Assembly (NCBI RefSeq): GCF_016901035.1 | Contig: NZ_JAFEUF010000058.1 | Span: 1-33,516, forward strand | Direction of reading: 5' to 3' | DNA from: Streptomyces durocortorensis | GTDB lineage: Bacteria > Actinomycetota > Actinomycetes > Streptomycetales > Streptomycetaceae | Length of the DNA stretch: 33,516 nucleotides | In this document: positions 7,445 through 15,989 of the stretch, in pieces | Numbering within the stretch: the stretch's first letter is position 1 | Layout: each line of letters begins with the position of its first letter | Translations under genes and position numbers: made by a program | The notes under the pieces: generated by a model | What the model saw: the letters and a program-made list of their open reading frames with translations, nothing else | Databases searched by the model: none | What the model was told of the DNA's origin: nothing

Positions 7445-8086
7445 GTGAGCCGTCAACCACGTACGCAGAACGTCACCACCGACGCCGGTGAGGCCCGGAT
7501 CACCTGGGTCGCCGCCGCCGAGCCCCGCCTCGTGCTCGCCGTGAGCCACGGGGCGGGCGGCGGGATCGAGGCCCGCGACCTGAAGGCGCTGGCCGCCGCC
7601 CTGCCCGGACACGGTGTCACCGTCGCCCTGGTGGAGCAGCCCTGGCGGGTGGCCGGCAAGAAGATGGCCCCCGCCCCGAAGACCCTGGACACCGGCTGGC
7701 GCGGACTCTGGCCCGCCCTCGCCGCCCCCGGGCTGCCCGTCGTCGCCGGGGGCCGCAGTGCCGGGGCCCGGGTCGCCTGCCGTACCGCGACCGAACTGGG
7801 CGCGGTCGCCGTCCTCGCGCTCAGCTTCCCGCTGCACCCGCCGGGCAGGCCCGAGAAGTCCCGCGCCGGTGAACTGCTCGGCGCCGGTGTGCCCACGCTG
7901 GTCGTGCAGGGCGGCAACGACCCGTTCGGCCGACCCGAGGAGTTCCCGGAGGGCGACCACCAGCTGGTCGAAGTGCCCCACGGCGACCACGGCTTCGCCG
8001 TACCGAAGAAATCCGGGCTGAGCGAGGATCAGACGATGGGCATCCTCACCGCGGCGGTCACCGGGTGGCTCACGTCACTCGGGTGA
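7445..8086 (+). CDS. Alpha/beta hydrolase, dienelactone-hydrolase/KANL3-Tex30 type
   Basis: Single-domain alpha/beta hydrolase of 213 residues, cytosolic. The nucleophile elbow is GGRSAGAR (GxSxG), preceded by the oxyanion-type SHGAGGG near residue 37. The acid is probably the Asp in QGGNDPFG and the base the His in PHGDHGF. GTG at 7445 was chosen because GGAGG (7432-7436) sits eight bases before it; longer in-frame extensions run inside the SRAP gene. The family is often annotated as alpha/beta hydrolase of unknown substrate. It sits just ahead of sigR with the sigma-R promoter 11 bases past its stop, so it is not itself behind that promoter. Confidence 0.88.
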   Translation: MSRQPRTQNVTTDAGEARITWVAAAEPRLVLAVSHGAGGGIEARDLKALAAALPGHGVTVALVEQPWRVAGKKMAPAPKTLDTGWRGLWPALAAPGLPVVAGGRSAGARVACRTATELGAVAVLALSFPLHPPGRPEKSRAGELLGAGVPTLVVQGGNDPFGRPEEFPEGDHQLVEVPHGDHGFAVPKKSGLSEDQTMGILTAAVTGWLTSLG

Positions 8087-8097
8087 CACAGGCCCCG

Positions 8098-8123
8098 GGA
8101 ATGCTCCGCACAGGGGCGCTGTT
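8098..8123 (+). promoter_or_regulatory. Sigma-R autoregulatory promoter (sigRp2)
   Basis: GGAAT at 8098-8102 (GGGAAT with the preceding G), exactly 18 bases, then GTT at 8121-8123. This is the full sigma-R consensus known from S. coelicolor. Transcription would start near 8130, about 45 bases before the ATG at 8174, so this promoter makes an mRNA carrying the long sigR reading frame. Confidence 0.9.
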
Positions 8124-8173
8124 GTTCGGGACGTCGGTACAACAACGTCGTACGTGGAGAGGGAGTCCGTCGC

Positions 8174-9016
8174 ATGGGTTCGACCATCTGCCCGAGCCGC
8201 TCTAGCGCCGCTGACCTGGAGTGGACCGTGCTGCCCGCGGCGAAGACCACCTCCGAGCGGACCCCGGGCGCGGGTGATCGACAGGCCGCCCGCAAGCAAG
8301 GTCGACTATTCTCCGAGGCGAGCGGGTCCGGTTTCGGCTCCGCCACATCGTTGGAGGAGGTGGGTCCGGTCACTGGGACCGACACAGGGACCGACGACGG
8401 CCGCGCACCCGAGACGACCGCCGAGCGCAACGCGCGCTTCGAGCGGGACGCCCTCGGCTTTCTCGACCAGATGTACTCGGCCGCGCTGCGCATGACGCGC
8501 AACCCCGCCGATGCCGAGGACCTGGTCCAGGAGACCTACGCCAAGGCGTACGGCTCCTTCCACCAGTTCCGTGAGGGCACCAACCTCAAGGCGTGGATGT
8601 ACCGCATCCTCACCAACACCTTCATCAACTCGTACCGCAAGAAGCAGCGGGAGCCCCAGCGCAGCGCCGCCGAGGAGATCGAGGACTGGCAGCTGGCCCG
8701 GGCCGAGTCGCACATGTCGACCGGTCTGCGCTCGGCGGAGTCCCAGGCGCTCGACCATCTCCCGGACTCCGACGTGAAGTCGGCGCTCCAGGCGATCCCC
8801 GAGGAGTTCCGCATCGCCGTGTATCTCGCCGATGTCGAGGGCTTTGCCTACAAGGAGATCGCGGACATCATGGGGACTCCCATCGGTACGGTGATGTCCC
8901 GGCTGCACCGCGGCCGCCGCCAGCTGCGCGGCATGCTGGAGGACTACGCCCGTGAGCGCGGGCTCGTCGCGGCCGGTGCCGGTGACTCGGACGATCGGAA
9001 GGGCTCGGCCTCATGA
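8174..9016 (+). CDS. sigR: ECF sigma factor SigR (long isoform frame)
   Basis: RNA polymerase sigma factor for the thiol-oxidative stress response. The frame from ATG 8174 (preceded by GGAGAGGGAG) gives 280 residues; an internal GTG at 8360 gives the core protein of 218. Region 2 starts with [27 protein letters not shown], and region 4 includes [36 protein letters not shown] with its helix-turn-helix. In S. coelicolor the upstream start makes an unstable extended isoform that is cleared by ClpP and shuts the response off; the 62-residue extension here is Ser/Gly/Arg-rich and looks disordered. A possible basal promoter -10 (TATTCT, 8307-8312) lies between the two starts. The stop overlaps rsrA as ATGA. 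Confidence 0.96.
   Translation: MGSTICPSRSSAADLEWTVLPAAKTTSERTPGAGDRQAARKQGRLFSEASGSGFGSATSLEEVGPVTGTDTGTDDGRAPETTAERNARFERDALGFLDQMYSAALRMTRNPADAEDLVQETYAKAYGSFHQFREGTNLKAWMYRILTNTFINSYRKKQREPQRSAAEEIEDWQLARAESHMSTGLRSAESQALDHLPDSDVKSALQAIPEEFRIAVYLADVEGFAYKEIADIMGTPIGTVMSRLHRGRRQLRGMLEDYARERGLVAAGAGDSDDRKGSAS
8353..8362 (+). promoter_or_regulatory. Internal ribosome site and GTG start of short SigR
   Basis: GGAGGAG directly precedes GTG 8360, the start of the constitutive 218-residue SigR. Spacing is unusually tight (about one to two bases), which may keep basal translation low. Chosen because the protein from here begins like known SigR N-termini. Confidence 0.6.
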
Positions 9017-9333
9017 GCTGCGGAGAGCCGCACGAGACGGATTGCTCGGAGGTCCTCGACCATCTCTACGAGTTCCTCGACCGGGAGATGCCCGAGGGCG
9101 ACTGCACCAAGTTCGAGACGCACTTCGAGGAGTGCTCTCCGTGCCTGGAGAAGTACGGCCTCGAACAGGCCGTGAAGAAGCTGGTCAAGCGCTGCTGCGG
9201 ACAGGACGACGTCCCGACCGACCTGCGCTCCAAGGTGATGGGCCGGATCGACCTGATCCGGGCCGGCGAGGCCGTGCCCGATCACGACGTGTCCGTGCAG
9301 GACACGGACCGGTCGGCGACCGCCGCCGAATAG
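9013..9333 (+). CDS. rsrA: Zinc-binding redox-sensing anti-sigma factor RsrA
   Basis: Anti-sigma factor of 106 residues that binds SigR when reduced and releases it when its cysteines form a disulfide. All family positions are in place: C11, C31, H37, C41 and C44 (the HxxxCxxC ZAS core), plus the C61-C62 pair and C3. In S. coelicolor C11, H37, C41 and C44 hold the zinc and C11-C44 is the trigger disulfide. The start overlaps the sigR stop by the ATGA arrangement, so the two proteins are made in step from the same autoregulated transcript. Confidence 0.97.
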   Translation: MSCGEPHETDCSEVLDHLYEFLDREMPEGDCTKFETHFEECSPCLEKYGLEQAVKKLVKRCCGQDDVPTDLRSKVMGRIDLIRAGEAVPDHDVSVQDTDRSATAAE

Positions 9334-9361
9334 TCACCCGAATGTGCTAATCGGATCCGTA

Positions 9362-9378
9362 GCGGCTCGGTGAGCCGC
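9362..9378 (+). terminator. Hairpin after rsrA
   Basis: GCGGCTC, a three-base loop, then GAGCCGC: a perfect seven-base-pair stem 28 bases after the rsrA stop. No U-tract follows, which is usual in Streptomyces. A weak -10-like TAGCGT (9388-9393) just beyond may serve the HD-GYP gene. Confidence 0.5.
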
Positions 9379-9431
9379 ACAACTCGCTAGCGTGGCGCGT
9401 CCATCGACCATGCTGGGGGGCGAGTGCGGGC

Positions 9432-10874
9432 GTGAGGGGCACACCGGCGGCGGCACGTGCCTGCATCCTGGCCGCCGTTCTCGGCGCGATCGGGTGCACG
9501 CTTCCCGCGTACGCCCCCGGAGCCCCGGTTCCGTGGGGCACGGCGGCCCTGCTGGCCGCCCTCGGGCTCGGCTGCGAGCTGGTCGGCCGCCGCCCACTGC
9601 CCGGAGGCACGGGACCGGTCGCCACCGGGTCGTTCCTCCCGGTCCTCCTCGCCGCCGCCTTCCTGCTGCCGCCCGCGGCCGCCGCGCTGGTGGCGGTGCC
9701 CGGCTCGCTGGCCGGGCGGGTGGAGCAGCCGCCGTACGCGGCCCGCCGGAGCTGGCGGACCGCTCAGCTCGCCCTCACCTGCGCCGCCGCCTCCTGGGCG
9801 TACGCCGCCCTCGGCGGCCCCGCGACCCTCGGCGGCGGGGGAGCGGACCCGGACCTTCCCCGCGCCCTGCTGCCCGCCTGCGCCGCCGCGGCCGCCTTCA
9901 GCCTGGTGCTGACCGCGCTGGACGGCGTCATCCTCGCGGCGGCGGAACGCCGGCCCGTGCACCGCAGCGTCTGCGAACTGCTGCCGCGCGCCCTCGGGCC
10001 GCATCTGGTGCACGCGCTCGCCGGACTGATGACGGCCTTCCTGTGGCGGAGCCCGTACGGCCCGCCCTCCGCGCTCCTCGTGCTGCTGCCGATGTACCTC
10101 TCCTGCCGGGTCTTCGCGCAGTACCACCGCGAACAGGCCGCCCACCGCGCCACCATCCGCGCCCTGGTCCACGCCGTCGACATCAAGGACACCTACACCC
10201 GCGGCCACAGCGAACGGGTCGGCCGGGCCTCCGTTCTGATCGCCCGTGAACTCGGCCTGGACGAACGCCGGGTGGAGGGCCTCCGGTTCGCCGGGATCCT
10301 GCACGACATCGGCAAGCTCGGCGTCCCCACCCGCGTCCTGCGCAAGGACGGGCCGCTCACCCCCGAGGAGCGGCGGATCATGGAGCTGCACCCGGAGTAC
10401 GGGCACGAGATCGTCCGGGGCATCGGCTTCCTGGACGAGGCGCGCGACGCGATCCTGCACCACCACGAACGCCTCGACGGCAGCGGCTATCCGTACGGGC
10501 TCAGCGGCGAGCGCATCCCCGAGTTCGCCCGGGTCGTCGCGGTCGCCGACGCCTTCGACGCGATGACCTCCACCCGCTCCTACCGCCGCGCCCGCCCGGT
10601 CTCCGCCGCGCTCGCCGAGCTGAGGCGGTGCGCGGGCAGCCAGTTCGACCCCCGGATGGTGGGGGCGCTGGACCGGGCCCTGGGCCGGCACGGCTGGAGC
10701 GCCGCCGACACCGCCGTCACCGCCGACAAACCTTTCGCGCCGTACGGGCCGGCCGAGCCGCACGGCGTGGTGGGCGGGCCCCGCCGCGAGCCGGGAGCGG
10801 TGCCCGCGGCCCGGTCGTCCCAGGGCGGCAGGCCGTCCCCGGGCACCAAGCCCTCCCCGGGCCGCCGCCGATGA
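9432..10874 (+). CDS. Membrane HD-GYP domain protein, putative c-di-GMP phosphodiesterase
   Basis: 480 residues. The N-terminal 225 hold several hydrophobic segments (about 8-28, 36-50, 66-95, 112-130, 146-170 and 190-225), then an HD-GYP domain at about 236-430 and a disordered Pro/Arg tail. Catalytic motifs are complete: H291-D292 in LHDIGK, H320 in HPEYG, HHHE at 343-346 and DGSGYP at 349-354. HD-GYP enzymes cleave cyclic di-GMP, which controls development in Streptomyces. GTG 9432 follows a G-rich ribosome site. It overlaps the next gene by ATGA, so the two HD proteins are probably made together. Activity is inferred from motifs. Confidence 0.9.
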   Translation: MRGTPAAARACILAAVLGAIGCTLPAYAPGAPVPWGTAALLAALGLGCELVGRRPLPGGTGPVATGSFLPVLLAAAFLLPPAAAALVAVPGSLAGRVEQPPYAARRSWRTAQLALTCAAASWAYAALGGPATLGGGGADPDLPRALLPACAAAAAFSLVLTALDGVILAAAERRPVHRSVCELLPRALGPHLVHALAGLMTAFLWRSPYGPPSALLVLLPMYLSCRVFAQYHREQAAHRATIRALVHAVDIKDTYTRGHSERVGRASVLIARELGLDERRVEGLRFAGILHDIGKLGVPTRVLRKDGPLTPEERRIMELHPEYGHEIVRGIGFLDEARDAILHHHERLDGSGYPYGLSGERIPEFARVVAVADAFDAMTSTRSYRRARPVSAALAELRRCAGSQFDPRMVGALDRALGRHGWSAADTAVTADKPFAPYGPAEPHGVVGGPRREPGAVPAARSSQGGRPSPGTKPSPGRRR

Positions 10875-12157
10875 GGGCCCCGTACGGGAGCGGCCCGCCC
10901 GGCCCGGCCGTTCTCGCGGTGCGCGGGGCCGCGCTGCTCCTCGCCCTGGTCGGGATCGCCCACACCCTCGTGCACGGGCTCGTCGAGCCGGGCCACGCCC
11001 TGGCCTTCGGGGTCCTGGTCGCCGCCGGGGAGCTGGTCCGCCGGGGCGTCGGCCCCGGGGAGCGGGAGCCCGCGCCGCTCGCCGCCGCCGGGGCCCTCGC
11101 GTACGCCCTGCTCGGGGACAGCGGTGGGCGGCCTACCACGCACGGGGCGCTCCAGGTGGTCGCCGTGGTGGTCGTCGCGCAGGCGCTCGCCGCCGTACCG
11201 CGGGTGGCGCGCGGCCGTGGTGCGGACGCCGACCGGGCCGCCCGCCGGACCCTGACCGCGGGCTTCGCGGCGGTCTGCTTCCAGCCGTTGTACGCCTCCG
11301 GGCAGGCCGAGCGCTGGTTCGGCGACGGGCCGTACTTCGTGCTGCTCCCGCTCGCGGTGCTGGCGGCGACCGCCCTGTGCGACGCCCTGGCGGCCGCCCT
11401 CCTGGCGCGTTCGCGGGCCCGCGTCGAGGGGACCTGCGCCCCGCCCCCGTACGGATCTCTCCTGGTCGACGAGGTGCGCGCGCTCGCCGGGGCCGGGACC
11501 GCGATCGGCGTGACCGGGGCAGTGATGGCGCTGGGGGTCGCGGTCGCCGGGCTCTGGGCGCTGCCCGTGCTGTGCGGGCCGCTGCTGCTCACCCAGGTCT
11601 CCGCCGGCCGGTACGCGGCCGTCCGCACGACCCGTCGGCAGACGATCGCCTCGCTCGCCCGCGCCACCGAGATCGCCGGGTACACCCGGCCCGGCCATGC
11701 CCGCCGGGTCGCCGCGCTCGCCACCGCCGTGGGGCGGGAGCTGGGTCTTACCGGGCCGCAGCTGACCGTCCTGGAGCACGCCGCCCTGATGCACGACATA
11801 GGCCAGCTCTCCCTCCTCGACCCGGTCGCCGGCGGGGCGACCGCCCGGCTGCCCGCCGACCAGCAGCGCCGGATCGCCCTGCTCGGCGCGGCGGTGGTCC
11901 GCCGGACCGGGGCCGGTCCGGCGGTAGCGGCGGTGGTGGAGCAGCAGGCCGATCCGTACCGGGAACAACTGCCCGCCGCCAGGATCGTCAGGACGGTCAA
12001 CGCATACGACGACCTGTGCGGGGAATGTGTGGGCGGGCCGCTCGGCGCGCTGGAACAGCTCAGGCTCGGCACCGGGCACGACCACCAGCCACAGGTGGTG
12101 GAGGCGCTGGGACGCGTCCTCGCGCGAGGCGGTCTGACCCCGGCCGGAGCTGGGTAA
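10871..12157 (+). CDS. Membrane protein with degenerate HD-GYP-like domain
   Basis: 428 residues with the same plan as the preceding protein: hydrophobic N-terminal half (about 12-55, 70-110, 128-180 and 205-240) and an HD domain at 255-420. The first HD pair is kept (H308-D309), but the following lysine is Gln (HDIGQ), and the HHE and GYP motifs are replaced by sequence such as EQQADPYREQ. It therefore looks like a paralogue that lost cyclic-dinucleotide hydrolysis. The start ATG overlaps the upstream stop, implying co-translation and perhaps a mixed complex. A short palindrome ACCCATGGGT begins at the last base of the stop codon (12157-12166). Confidence 0.82.
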   Translation: MRAPYGSGPPGPAVLAVRGAALLLALVGIAHTLVHGLVEPGHALAFGVLVAAGELVRRGVGPGEREPAPLAAAGALAYALLGDSGGRPTTHGALQVVAVVVVAQALAAVPRVARGRGADADRAARRTLTAGFAAVCFQPLYASGQAERWFGDGPYFVLLPLAVLAATALCDALAAALLARSRARVEGTCAPPPYGSLLVDEVRALAGAGTAIGVTGAVMALGVAVAGLWALPVLCGPLLLTQVSAGRYAAVRTTRRQTIASLARATEIAGYTRPGHARRVAALATAVGRELGLTGPQLTVLEHAALMHDIGQLSLLDPVAGGATARLPADQQRRIALLGAAVVRRTGAGPAVAAVVEQQADPYREQLPAARIVRTVNAYDDLCGECVGGPLGALEQLRLGTGHDHQPQVVEALGRVLARGGLTPAGAG

Positions 12158-12249
12158 CCCATGGGTAATGAGCGGGCGTCCGGCCGGGCATGGTTGGATG
12201 CGAAAGCAGAGCGGATGACGAGGGTGTCCAGTCGGGACAGGCGGGAATC

Positions 12250-13245
12250 GTGAGGATCTTCGGGAAGGTACGGCATCGGCCGTCCGCCTCTTGGCGGCAG
12301 GCCACGGACCGCGCGTTCACGCTGATCGGCGACGGCCGGTACGAGGACGCGGGGGCGCTGCTGACGCGCGCGGCGGATCTGGAGCCCTGGCTCTCGGAGT
12401 CCTGGTTCAATCTGGCGCTGCTGCACAAGTTCCGGCACGACTGGGAGCAGGCGCGCGCGGCGGGCCTGCGGGCGGTCGCGCTGCTGGACCGCGAGTCCGG
12501 CGCCCCGGACTGGTGGAACGTGGGGATCGCGGCCACCGCGCTCCAGGACTGGCCGCTGGCGAGGCGGGCCTGGCAGGCGTACGGCCTGAAGGTCCCCGGC
12601 GGCGGCCAGCACAGCGCGGCCACCACCGAGCCGACCGGCATGGAGCTGGGCAGCGCCGCCGTGCGGCTCTCGCCGGAGGGCGAGGCCGAGGTGGTCTGGG
12701 GCCGCCGGCTCGACCCGGCCCGGATCGAGGTGCTCTCGATCCCGCTGCCGTCCTCCGGGCGGCGCTGGGGCGAGGTCGTCCTGCACGACGGGGTGCCCAA
12801 CGGCGAGCGGGTCACCGCGGCCGGGCCCGCGTATCCGGTGTTCGACGAGATCGAGCTGTGGGCGCCGTCCCCGGTGCCGACCTGGGTGGTGCTGCTGGAG
12901 GCGGCCACCGAGGAGGACCGGGACGCGCTGGAGAAGCTGGCATCGGACGCCGGGTTCGCCGCCGAGGACTGGTCCTCCTCCGTGCGGCTGCTGTGCCGGG
13001 CGTGCTCGGAGAGCCGGATGGAGAGCGACGAGGGCGACGGGGAGCACCTGGACCCGCACGACCACAGTGAGCCGGGCCACCCGGGGCCGCTCGGCCACCG
13101 CACCGCAGGCGCCGGCGACCTGTGGGTGCCGGAGCGTGAGTGCGGTCTCGCCGCCCCCGCCGGGCTGGTGCGCGGGCTGCTGGACGGCTGGGTCGCCGAC
13201 AGCCCGGACAGCCGCGAGTGGCGGGATCTCGAAGAAGTCTGCTGA
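12250..13245 (+). CDS. TPR-repeat protein of unknown function
   Basis: 331 residues from GTG 12250. Residues about 10-95 form two to three tetratricopeptide-like helical pairs (patterns such as GDGRYEDAGALLTRAADLEP and ESWFNLALLHK), a fold for protein contacts. The middle is a beta-rich region with no family I recognise, and 255-290 is rich in Asp, His and Glu. A longer frame from 12190 exists, but the GTG start begins right at the conserved-looking part; the Shine-Dalgarno is weak for both. It lies ahead of def, co-directional with a 120-base gap. No signal peptide. Confidence 0.75.
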   Translation: MRIFGKVRHRPSASWRQATDRAFTLIGDGRYEDAGALLTRAADLEPWLSESWFNLALLHKFRHDWEQARAAGLRAVALLDRESGAPDWWNVGIAATALQDWPLARRAWQAYGLKVPGGGQHSAATTEPTGMELGSAAVRLSPEGEAEVVWGRRLDPARIEVLSIPLPSSGRRWGEVVLHDGVPNGERVTAAGPAYPVFDEIELWAPSPVPTWVVLLEAATEEDRDALEKLASDAGFAAEDWSSSVRLLCRACSESRMESDEGDGEHLDPHDHSEPGHPGPLGHRTAGAGDLWVPERECGLAAPAGLVRGLLDGWVADSPDSREWRDLEEVC

Positions 13246-13365
13246 CCGCTGCCCGTAGGCTGTACGCGCACCGATCGCGGTGCTGCTCCTCCCGCGCTTC
13301 CCAAATTGTGACGGGATACGGCGGGGTCACCGAGTTCAGGTTTTGCAGGAAGGCGTACGGCGGAC

Positions 13366-14004
13366 ATGTCGCAGCAGGAGACGGACGGGCGGATCGACGT
13401 GGACGACGAGGGGTTCGTCGTCGACACCGAGGACTGCGAGGAGCGGGAGGCGGCCTACCGCGCGCGCGGCACCTCGCGTCCGATCACGGTCGTGGGCAAC
13501 CCGGTGCTCCACAAGGAGTGCAAGGACGTCACCGCGTTCGACGACGAGCTGGCCCAGCTGATCGACGACATGTTCGCCAGCCAGAAGACGGCCGAGGGCG
13601 TCGGCCTCGCCGCCAACCAGATCGGCGTGGACCTGAAGGTCTTCGTCTACGACTGCCCGGACGACGACGGCAAGCGCCACACCGGTGTCGTCTGCAATCC
13701 GGTCCTGGAGGAGCTGGCCCCCGAGATGCGGGTCCTCGACGACTCCAACGAGGGCTGCCTCTCGGTCCCGACCGCGTACGCCTCGCTCGCCCGCCCCGAC
13801 TACGCGGTGGTGCGCGGCCAGGACGCGAAGGGCAACCCGATCCGGGTCAAGGGCACCGGCTACTTCGCGCGCTGCCTCCAGCACGAGACGGACCACCTGT
13901 ACGGCTACCTCTACATCGACCGGCTCTCCAAGCGCGAGCGCAAGGACGCGCTGCGGCAGATGGAAGAGGGCACGCCGCGCTACGAGACCGTCCCGAACGA
14001 CTGA
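13366..14004 (+). CDS. def: Peptide deformylase
   Basis: Removes the N-formyl group from new proteins, metal-dependent (Fe or Zn), cytosolic, 212 residues. All three motifs are present: GVGLAANQ at 78-85, EGCLS at 129-133 with ligand C131, and QHETDH with H173, E174 and H177. The N-terminal 35 residues are an acidic extension beyond the usual fold start, as in other actinobacterial paralogues. Literature places a def gene in the S. coelicolor sigma-R regulon, but no GGAAT-N18-GTT is seen directly upstream here. A strong terminator follows ten bases after the stop. Confidence 0.97.
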   Translation: MSQQETDGRIDVDDEGFVVDTEDCEEREAAYRARGTSRPITVVGNPVLHKECKDVTAFDDELAQLIDDMFASQKTAEGVGLAANQIGVDLKVFVYDCPDDDGKRHTGVVCNPVLEELAPEMRVLDDSNEGCLSVPTAYASLARPDYAVVRGQDAKGNPIRVKGTGYFARCLQHETDHLYGYLYIDRLSKRERKDALRQMEEGTPRYETVPND

Positions 14005-14014
14005 GAACGCCTCT

Positions 14015-14056
14015 GCGGGGCCCCGGCGACCGGTTCGCCCGGTGCCGGGGCCCCGC
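14015..14056 (+). terminator. Very strong def terminator
   Basis: Thirteen-base perfect arms (14015-14027 and 14044-14056), then after a one-base bulge five more pairs ACCGG/CCGGT around a five-base loop. Almost all pairs are G-C. The arms are nearly symmetric, so it could stop transcription both ways. Confidence 0.85.
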
Positions 14057-14105
14057 CGGTTCCCGCGGGACCTCTGGCAGATAACTGCAGTTTCCCCAGG
14101 GGTAG

Positions 14106-14134
14106 TTGACGCGCGTAGTCGGCTGGGCCAGGCT
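14106..14134 (+). promoter_or_regulatory. Promoter of the carboxypeptidase gene
   Basis: TTGACG (14106-14111), 17 bases, CAGGCT (14129-14134): a good Streptomyces vegetative promoter, giving a leader of about 33 bases before GTG 14174. Confidence 0.65.
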
Positions 14135-14173
14135 CGCCCGGACATCGACCGTGACGTTCAGAGGGAGACCCCT

Positions 14174-14911
14174 GTGCTGAGACGTACCGCACGCGTTCTG
14201 CTCGGACTTGTCATGACCATTACGTTCGCTCTGGGTGGTGCGGTGCTGACCGCAGGCCCCGCGCAGGCGGACGGCTGCTACACCTGGACCCGCACCCTGA
14301 AGGCCGGGGCCACCGGCAACGACGTCACCCAGCTCCAGATCCGGGTGGCCGGCTACCCGGGCTACAACGCGGTGCTCGCCATCGACGGCTCCTACGGCCC
14401 CGCCACCACCGCCGCCGTCAAGCGGTTCCAGGCGGCCTACGGCCTGGCCGCGGACGGGGTCGCCGGACCCGCCACCCAGGCCAAGCTCTACGCGCTCCAG
14501 GACAACGACTGCACGCCGGTCCACTTCACGTACCCCGAGCTGAACAAGTGCAACAGCACCTGGGCCGGCGGCAAGGTCGCGGCGGGCACGGCCAAGGCCA
14601 ACGCGCTGAGCAGCATGTGGAAGCTGGAGGCGCTGCGCCACGCGCTCGGCGACAAGTCCATCCGCGTCACCAGCGGCTTCCGCTCCGTCTCCTGCAACGC
14701 GGCCGTCGGCGGGGCCTCCAACAGCCGCCACATGTACGGCGACGCGGTCGACCTCGGCGCCTCCCCGCACTCCCTGTGCACGCTGGCCAAGCAGGCCCGT
14801 TACCACGGCTTCCGGGGCATCCTCGGCCCCGGCTACTCCGGCCACAACGACCACGTGCACGTCAACCAGGGGCCGAGCCGCTTCTGGTCGGCCCCCAGCT
14901 GCGGCGTCTGA
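14174..14911 (+). CDS. Secreted zinc D-Ala-D-Ala carboxypeptidase (M15) with peptidoglycan-binding domain
   Basis: 245 residues, exported. A Sec signal peptide runs from RRTAR through a hydrophobic core to AQA at 30-32. Residues 40-108 form a PG_binding_1 domain (GNDVTQLQ, DGSYGPATTAAVKRFQ, DGVAGPATQ). The M15 catalytic domain follows, with SRHMYGDAVD (H186, D193) and HNDHVH (H227, H229) as zinc-site motifs. Several Cys (35, 113, 126, 174, 202, 243) could form disulfides outside the cell. It resembles the well-studied S. albus G carboxypeptidase and should trim cell-wall stem peptides. GTG 14174 follows GGGAGA. It is convergent with the GlxA-type regulator with 16 bases between. Confidence 0.93.
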   Translation: MLRRTARVLLGLVMTITFALGGAVLTAGPAQADGCYTWTRTLKAGATGNDVTQLQIRVAGYPGYNAVLAIDGSYGPATTAAVKRFQAAYGLAADGVAGPATQAKLYALQDNDCTPVHFTYPELNKCNSTWAGGKVAAGTAKANALSSMWKLEALRHALGDKSIRVTSGFRSVSCNAAVGGASNSRHMYGDAVDLGASPHSLCTLAKQARYHGFRGILGPGYSGHNDHVHVNQGPSRFWSAPSCGV

Positions 14912-14927
14912 CCCCTCCGCCCCGCTC

Positions 14928-15908
14928 TCAGGCGACGTCGGGCACGGCTGTGGCCGCCGGGCCCCGGAAGGTCCGGCGGTAGGCGTTCGGCGTGGTGCCC
15001 AGTGACCGTACGAACTGGTGGCGCAGGGTCGCCGCCGTACCGAAGCCCGTCTGGCCCGCGATCGTGTCGATCGTCCGGTCGGAGGTCTCCAGCAGGTGCT
15101 GGGCCAGCAGCACCCGCTGCCGCAGCAGCCAGCGGTAGGGGGTGGTCCCGGTCTCCTGCTGGAACCGCCGGGCGAAGGTGCGCGGCGACATGTGCGCCTG
15201 CGCGGCCAGTTGCTCGACCGTCATCTCCTGGTCGAGGTGCTGCTCCATCCAGGCCAGGGTGGAGCCGACGGTGTCGCAGGCGTTCCGGGGCAGCGGGCGG
15301 CTGATGTACTGCGCCTGCCCGCCGTCCCGGTGCGGCGGCACCACCATGCGCCGGGCGAGGGTGTTGGCCGCGTCCGGTCCGTACTCCTGCCGGATCAGGT
15401 GCAGACAGGCGTCGATCCCGGCGGCGGTGCCCGCCGAACTGATCACTGCGCCCTCGTCCACGTACAGCACGTCCGGCTCGACGATCGCCTTCGGGAAGCG
15501 CCGGGACAGCTCCGCCGCGTGCCGCCAGTGGGTGGTGCAGCGGCGGCCGTCCAGCAGCCCGGCCGCGCCGAGGACGTACGCCCCCGAGCAGACGCTCAGC
15601 ACCCGCGAGCCGCGCTCCACGGCCCGGCGCAGCGCGGCCAGGACCTCCTCCGGATACTCCCGCTGCATGAAGTGGCTGCCCGCCGGCACGGCGATGAGGT
15701 CGGCCTCCTCCAGCCTCTCCAGGCCGTGCGGCGTGGTGATGGTGAAGCCCGCGTGGGTGTTCAGCACGGGGCCCTCGGCGGAGACCACGGCGAAGTCGTG
15801 CACCGGAAGGCCCTCTTCGCTGCGGTCGAGTCCGAACACCTCGCACAGGACGCCGAGTTCGAAGGGGTGGACCTCGTCGAGGAGGAGAGCGGCGACATTG
15901 GTCAGCAT
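14928..15908 (-). CDS. GlxA-family (DJ-1/PfpI plus AraC) transcriptional regulator
   Basis: 326 residues. Residues about 4-165 are a DJ-1/PfpI-like domain with the elbow VLSVCSGAYVLGAAGLL, and about 220-318 an AraC/XylS double helix-turn-helix (MTVEQLAAQAHMSPRTFARRF, then TIDTIAGQTGFGTAATLRHQF). This is the AdpA-like architecture, but the length and N-terminus differ from AdpA, so it is a paralogue. No Shine-Dalgarno precedes ATG 15908, suggesting a leaderless mRNA. The only AraC-type gene in the window; see the finding on nrdS. An inverted repeat beside its promoter may be its own operator. Confidence 0.9.
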   Translation of the reverse strand: MLTNVAALLLDEVHPFELGVLCEVFGLDRSEEGLPVHDFAVVSAEGPVLNTHAGFTITTPHGLERLEEADLIAVPAGSHFMQREYPEEVLAALRRAVERGSRVLSVCSGAYVLGAAGLLDGRRCTTHWRHAAELSRRFPKAIVEPDVLYVDEGAVISSAGTAAGIDACLHLIRQEYGPDAANTLARRMVVPPHRDGGQAQYISRPLPRNACDTVGSTLAWMEQHLDQEMTVEQLAAQAHMSPRTFARRFQQETGTTPYRWLLRQRVLLAQHLLETSDRTIDTIAGQTGFGTAATLRHQFVRSLGTTPNAYRRTFRGPAATAVPDVA

Positions 15909-15918
15909 GCGGCAAGTG

Positions 15919-15953
15919 TGGCAGCTATTTGATGCCCGATGGCAGTCCTGCCA
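15919..15953. promoter_or_regulatory. Inverted repeat TGGCAG-tc-CTGCCA plus extra half-site
   Basis: A perfect inverted repeat with 2-base spacer at 15940-15953 and a third TGGCAG at 15919-15924, start-to-start distance 21 bases (two helical turns). It sits in the 81-base gap between the divergent regulator and small membrane protein genes. A role as AraC-type operator is inference. Confidence 0.5.
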
Positions 15954-15989
15954 CTGATGATTTTCGCCCGGGCGGTCCAGAGTAGAGGC

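Noticed and set aside
10717..13098. 793-codon minus-strand frame over the HD and TPR genes
   Set aside because: Low-complexity Arg/Pro/Gly product, no ribosome site, fully antisense to three better-supported genes.
13246..13365. Sigma-R promoter in front of def
   Set aside because: GGGATA is present near 13313, but the GTT spacing is wrong for the consensus; only a weak inverted repeat GTGAC/GTCAC remains.
14928..15908. Identification of the GlxA-type regulator as AdpA
   Set aside because: Architecture is similar, but it is shorter, has a different N-terminus and lacks a TTA codon, and the TGGCAG half-site deviates from the AdpA box at two positions.
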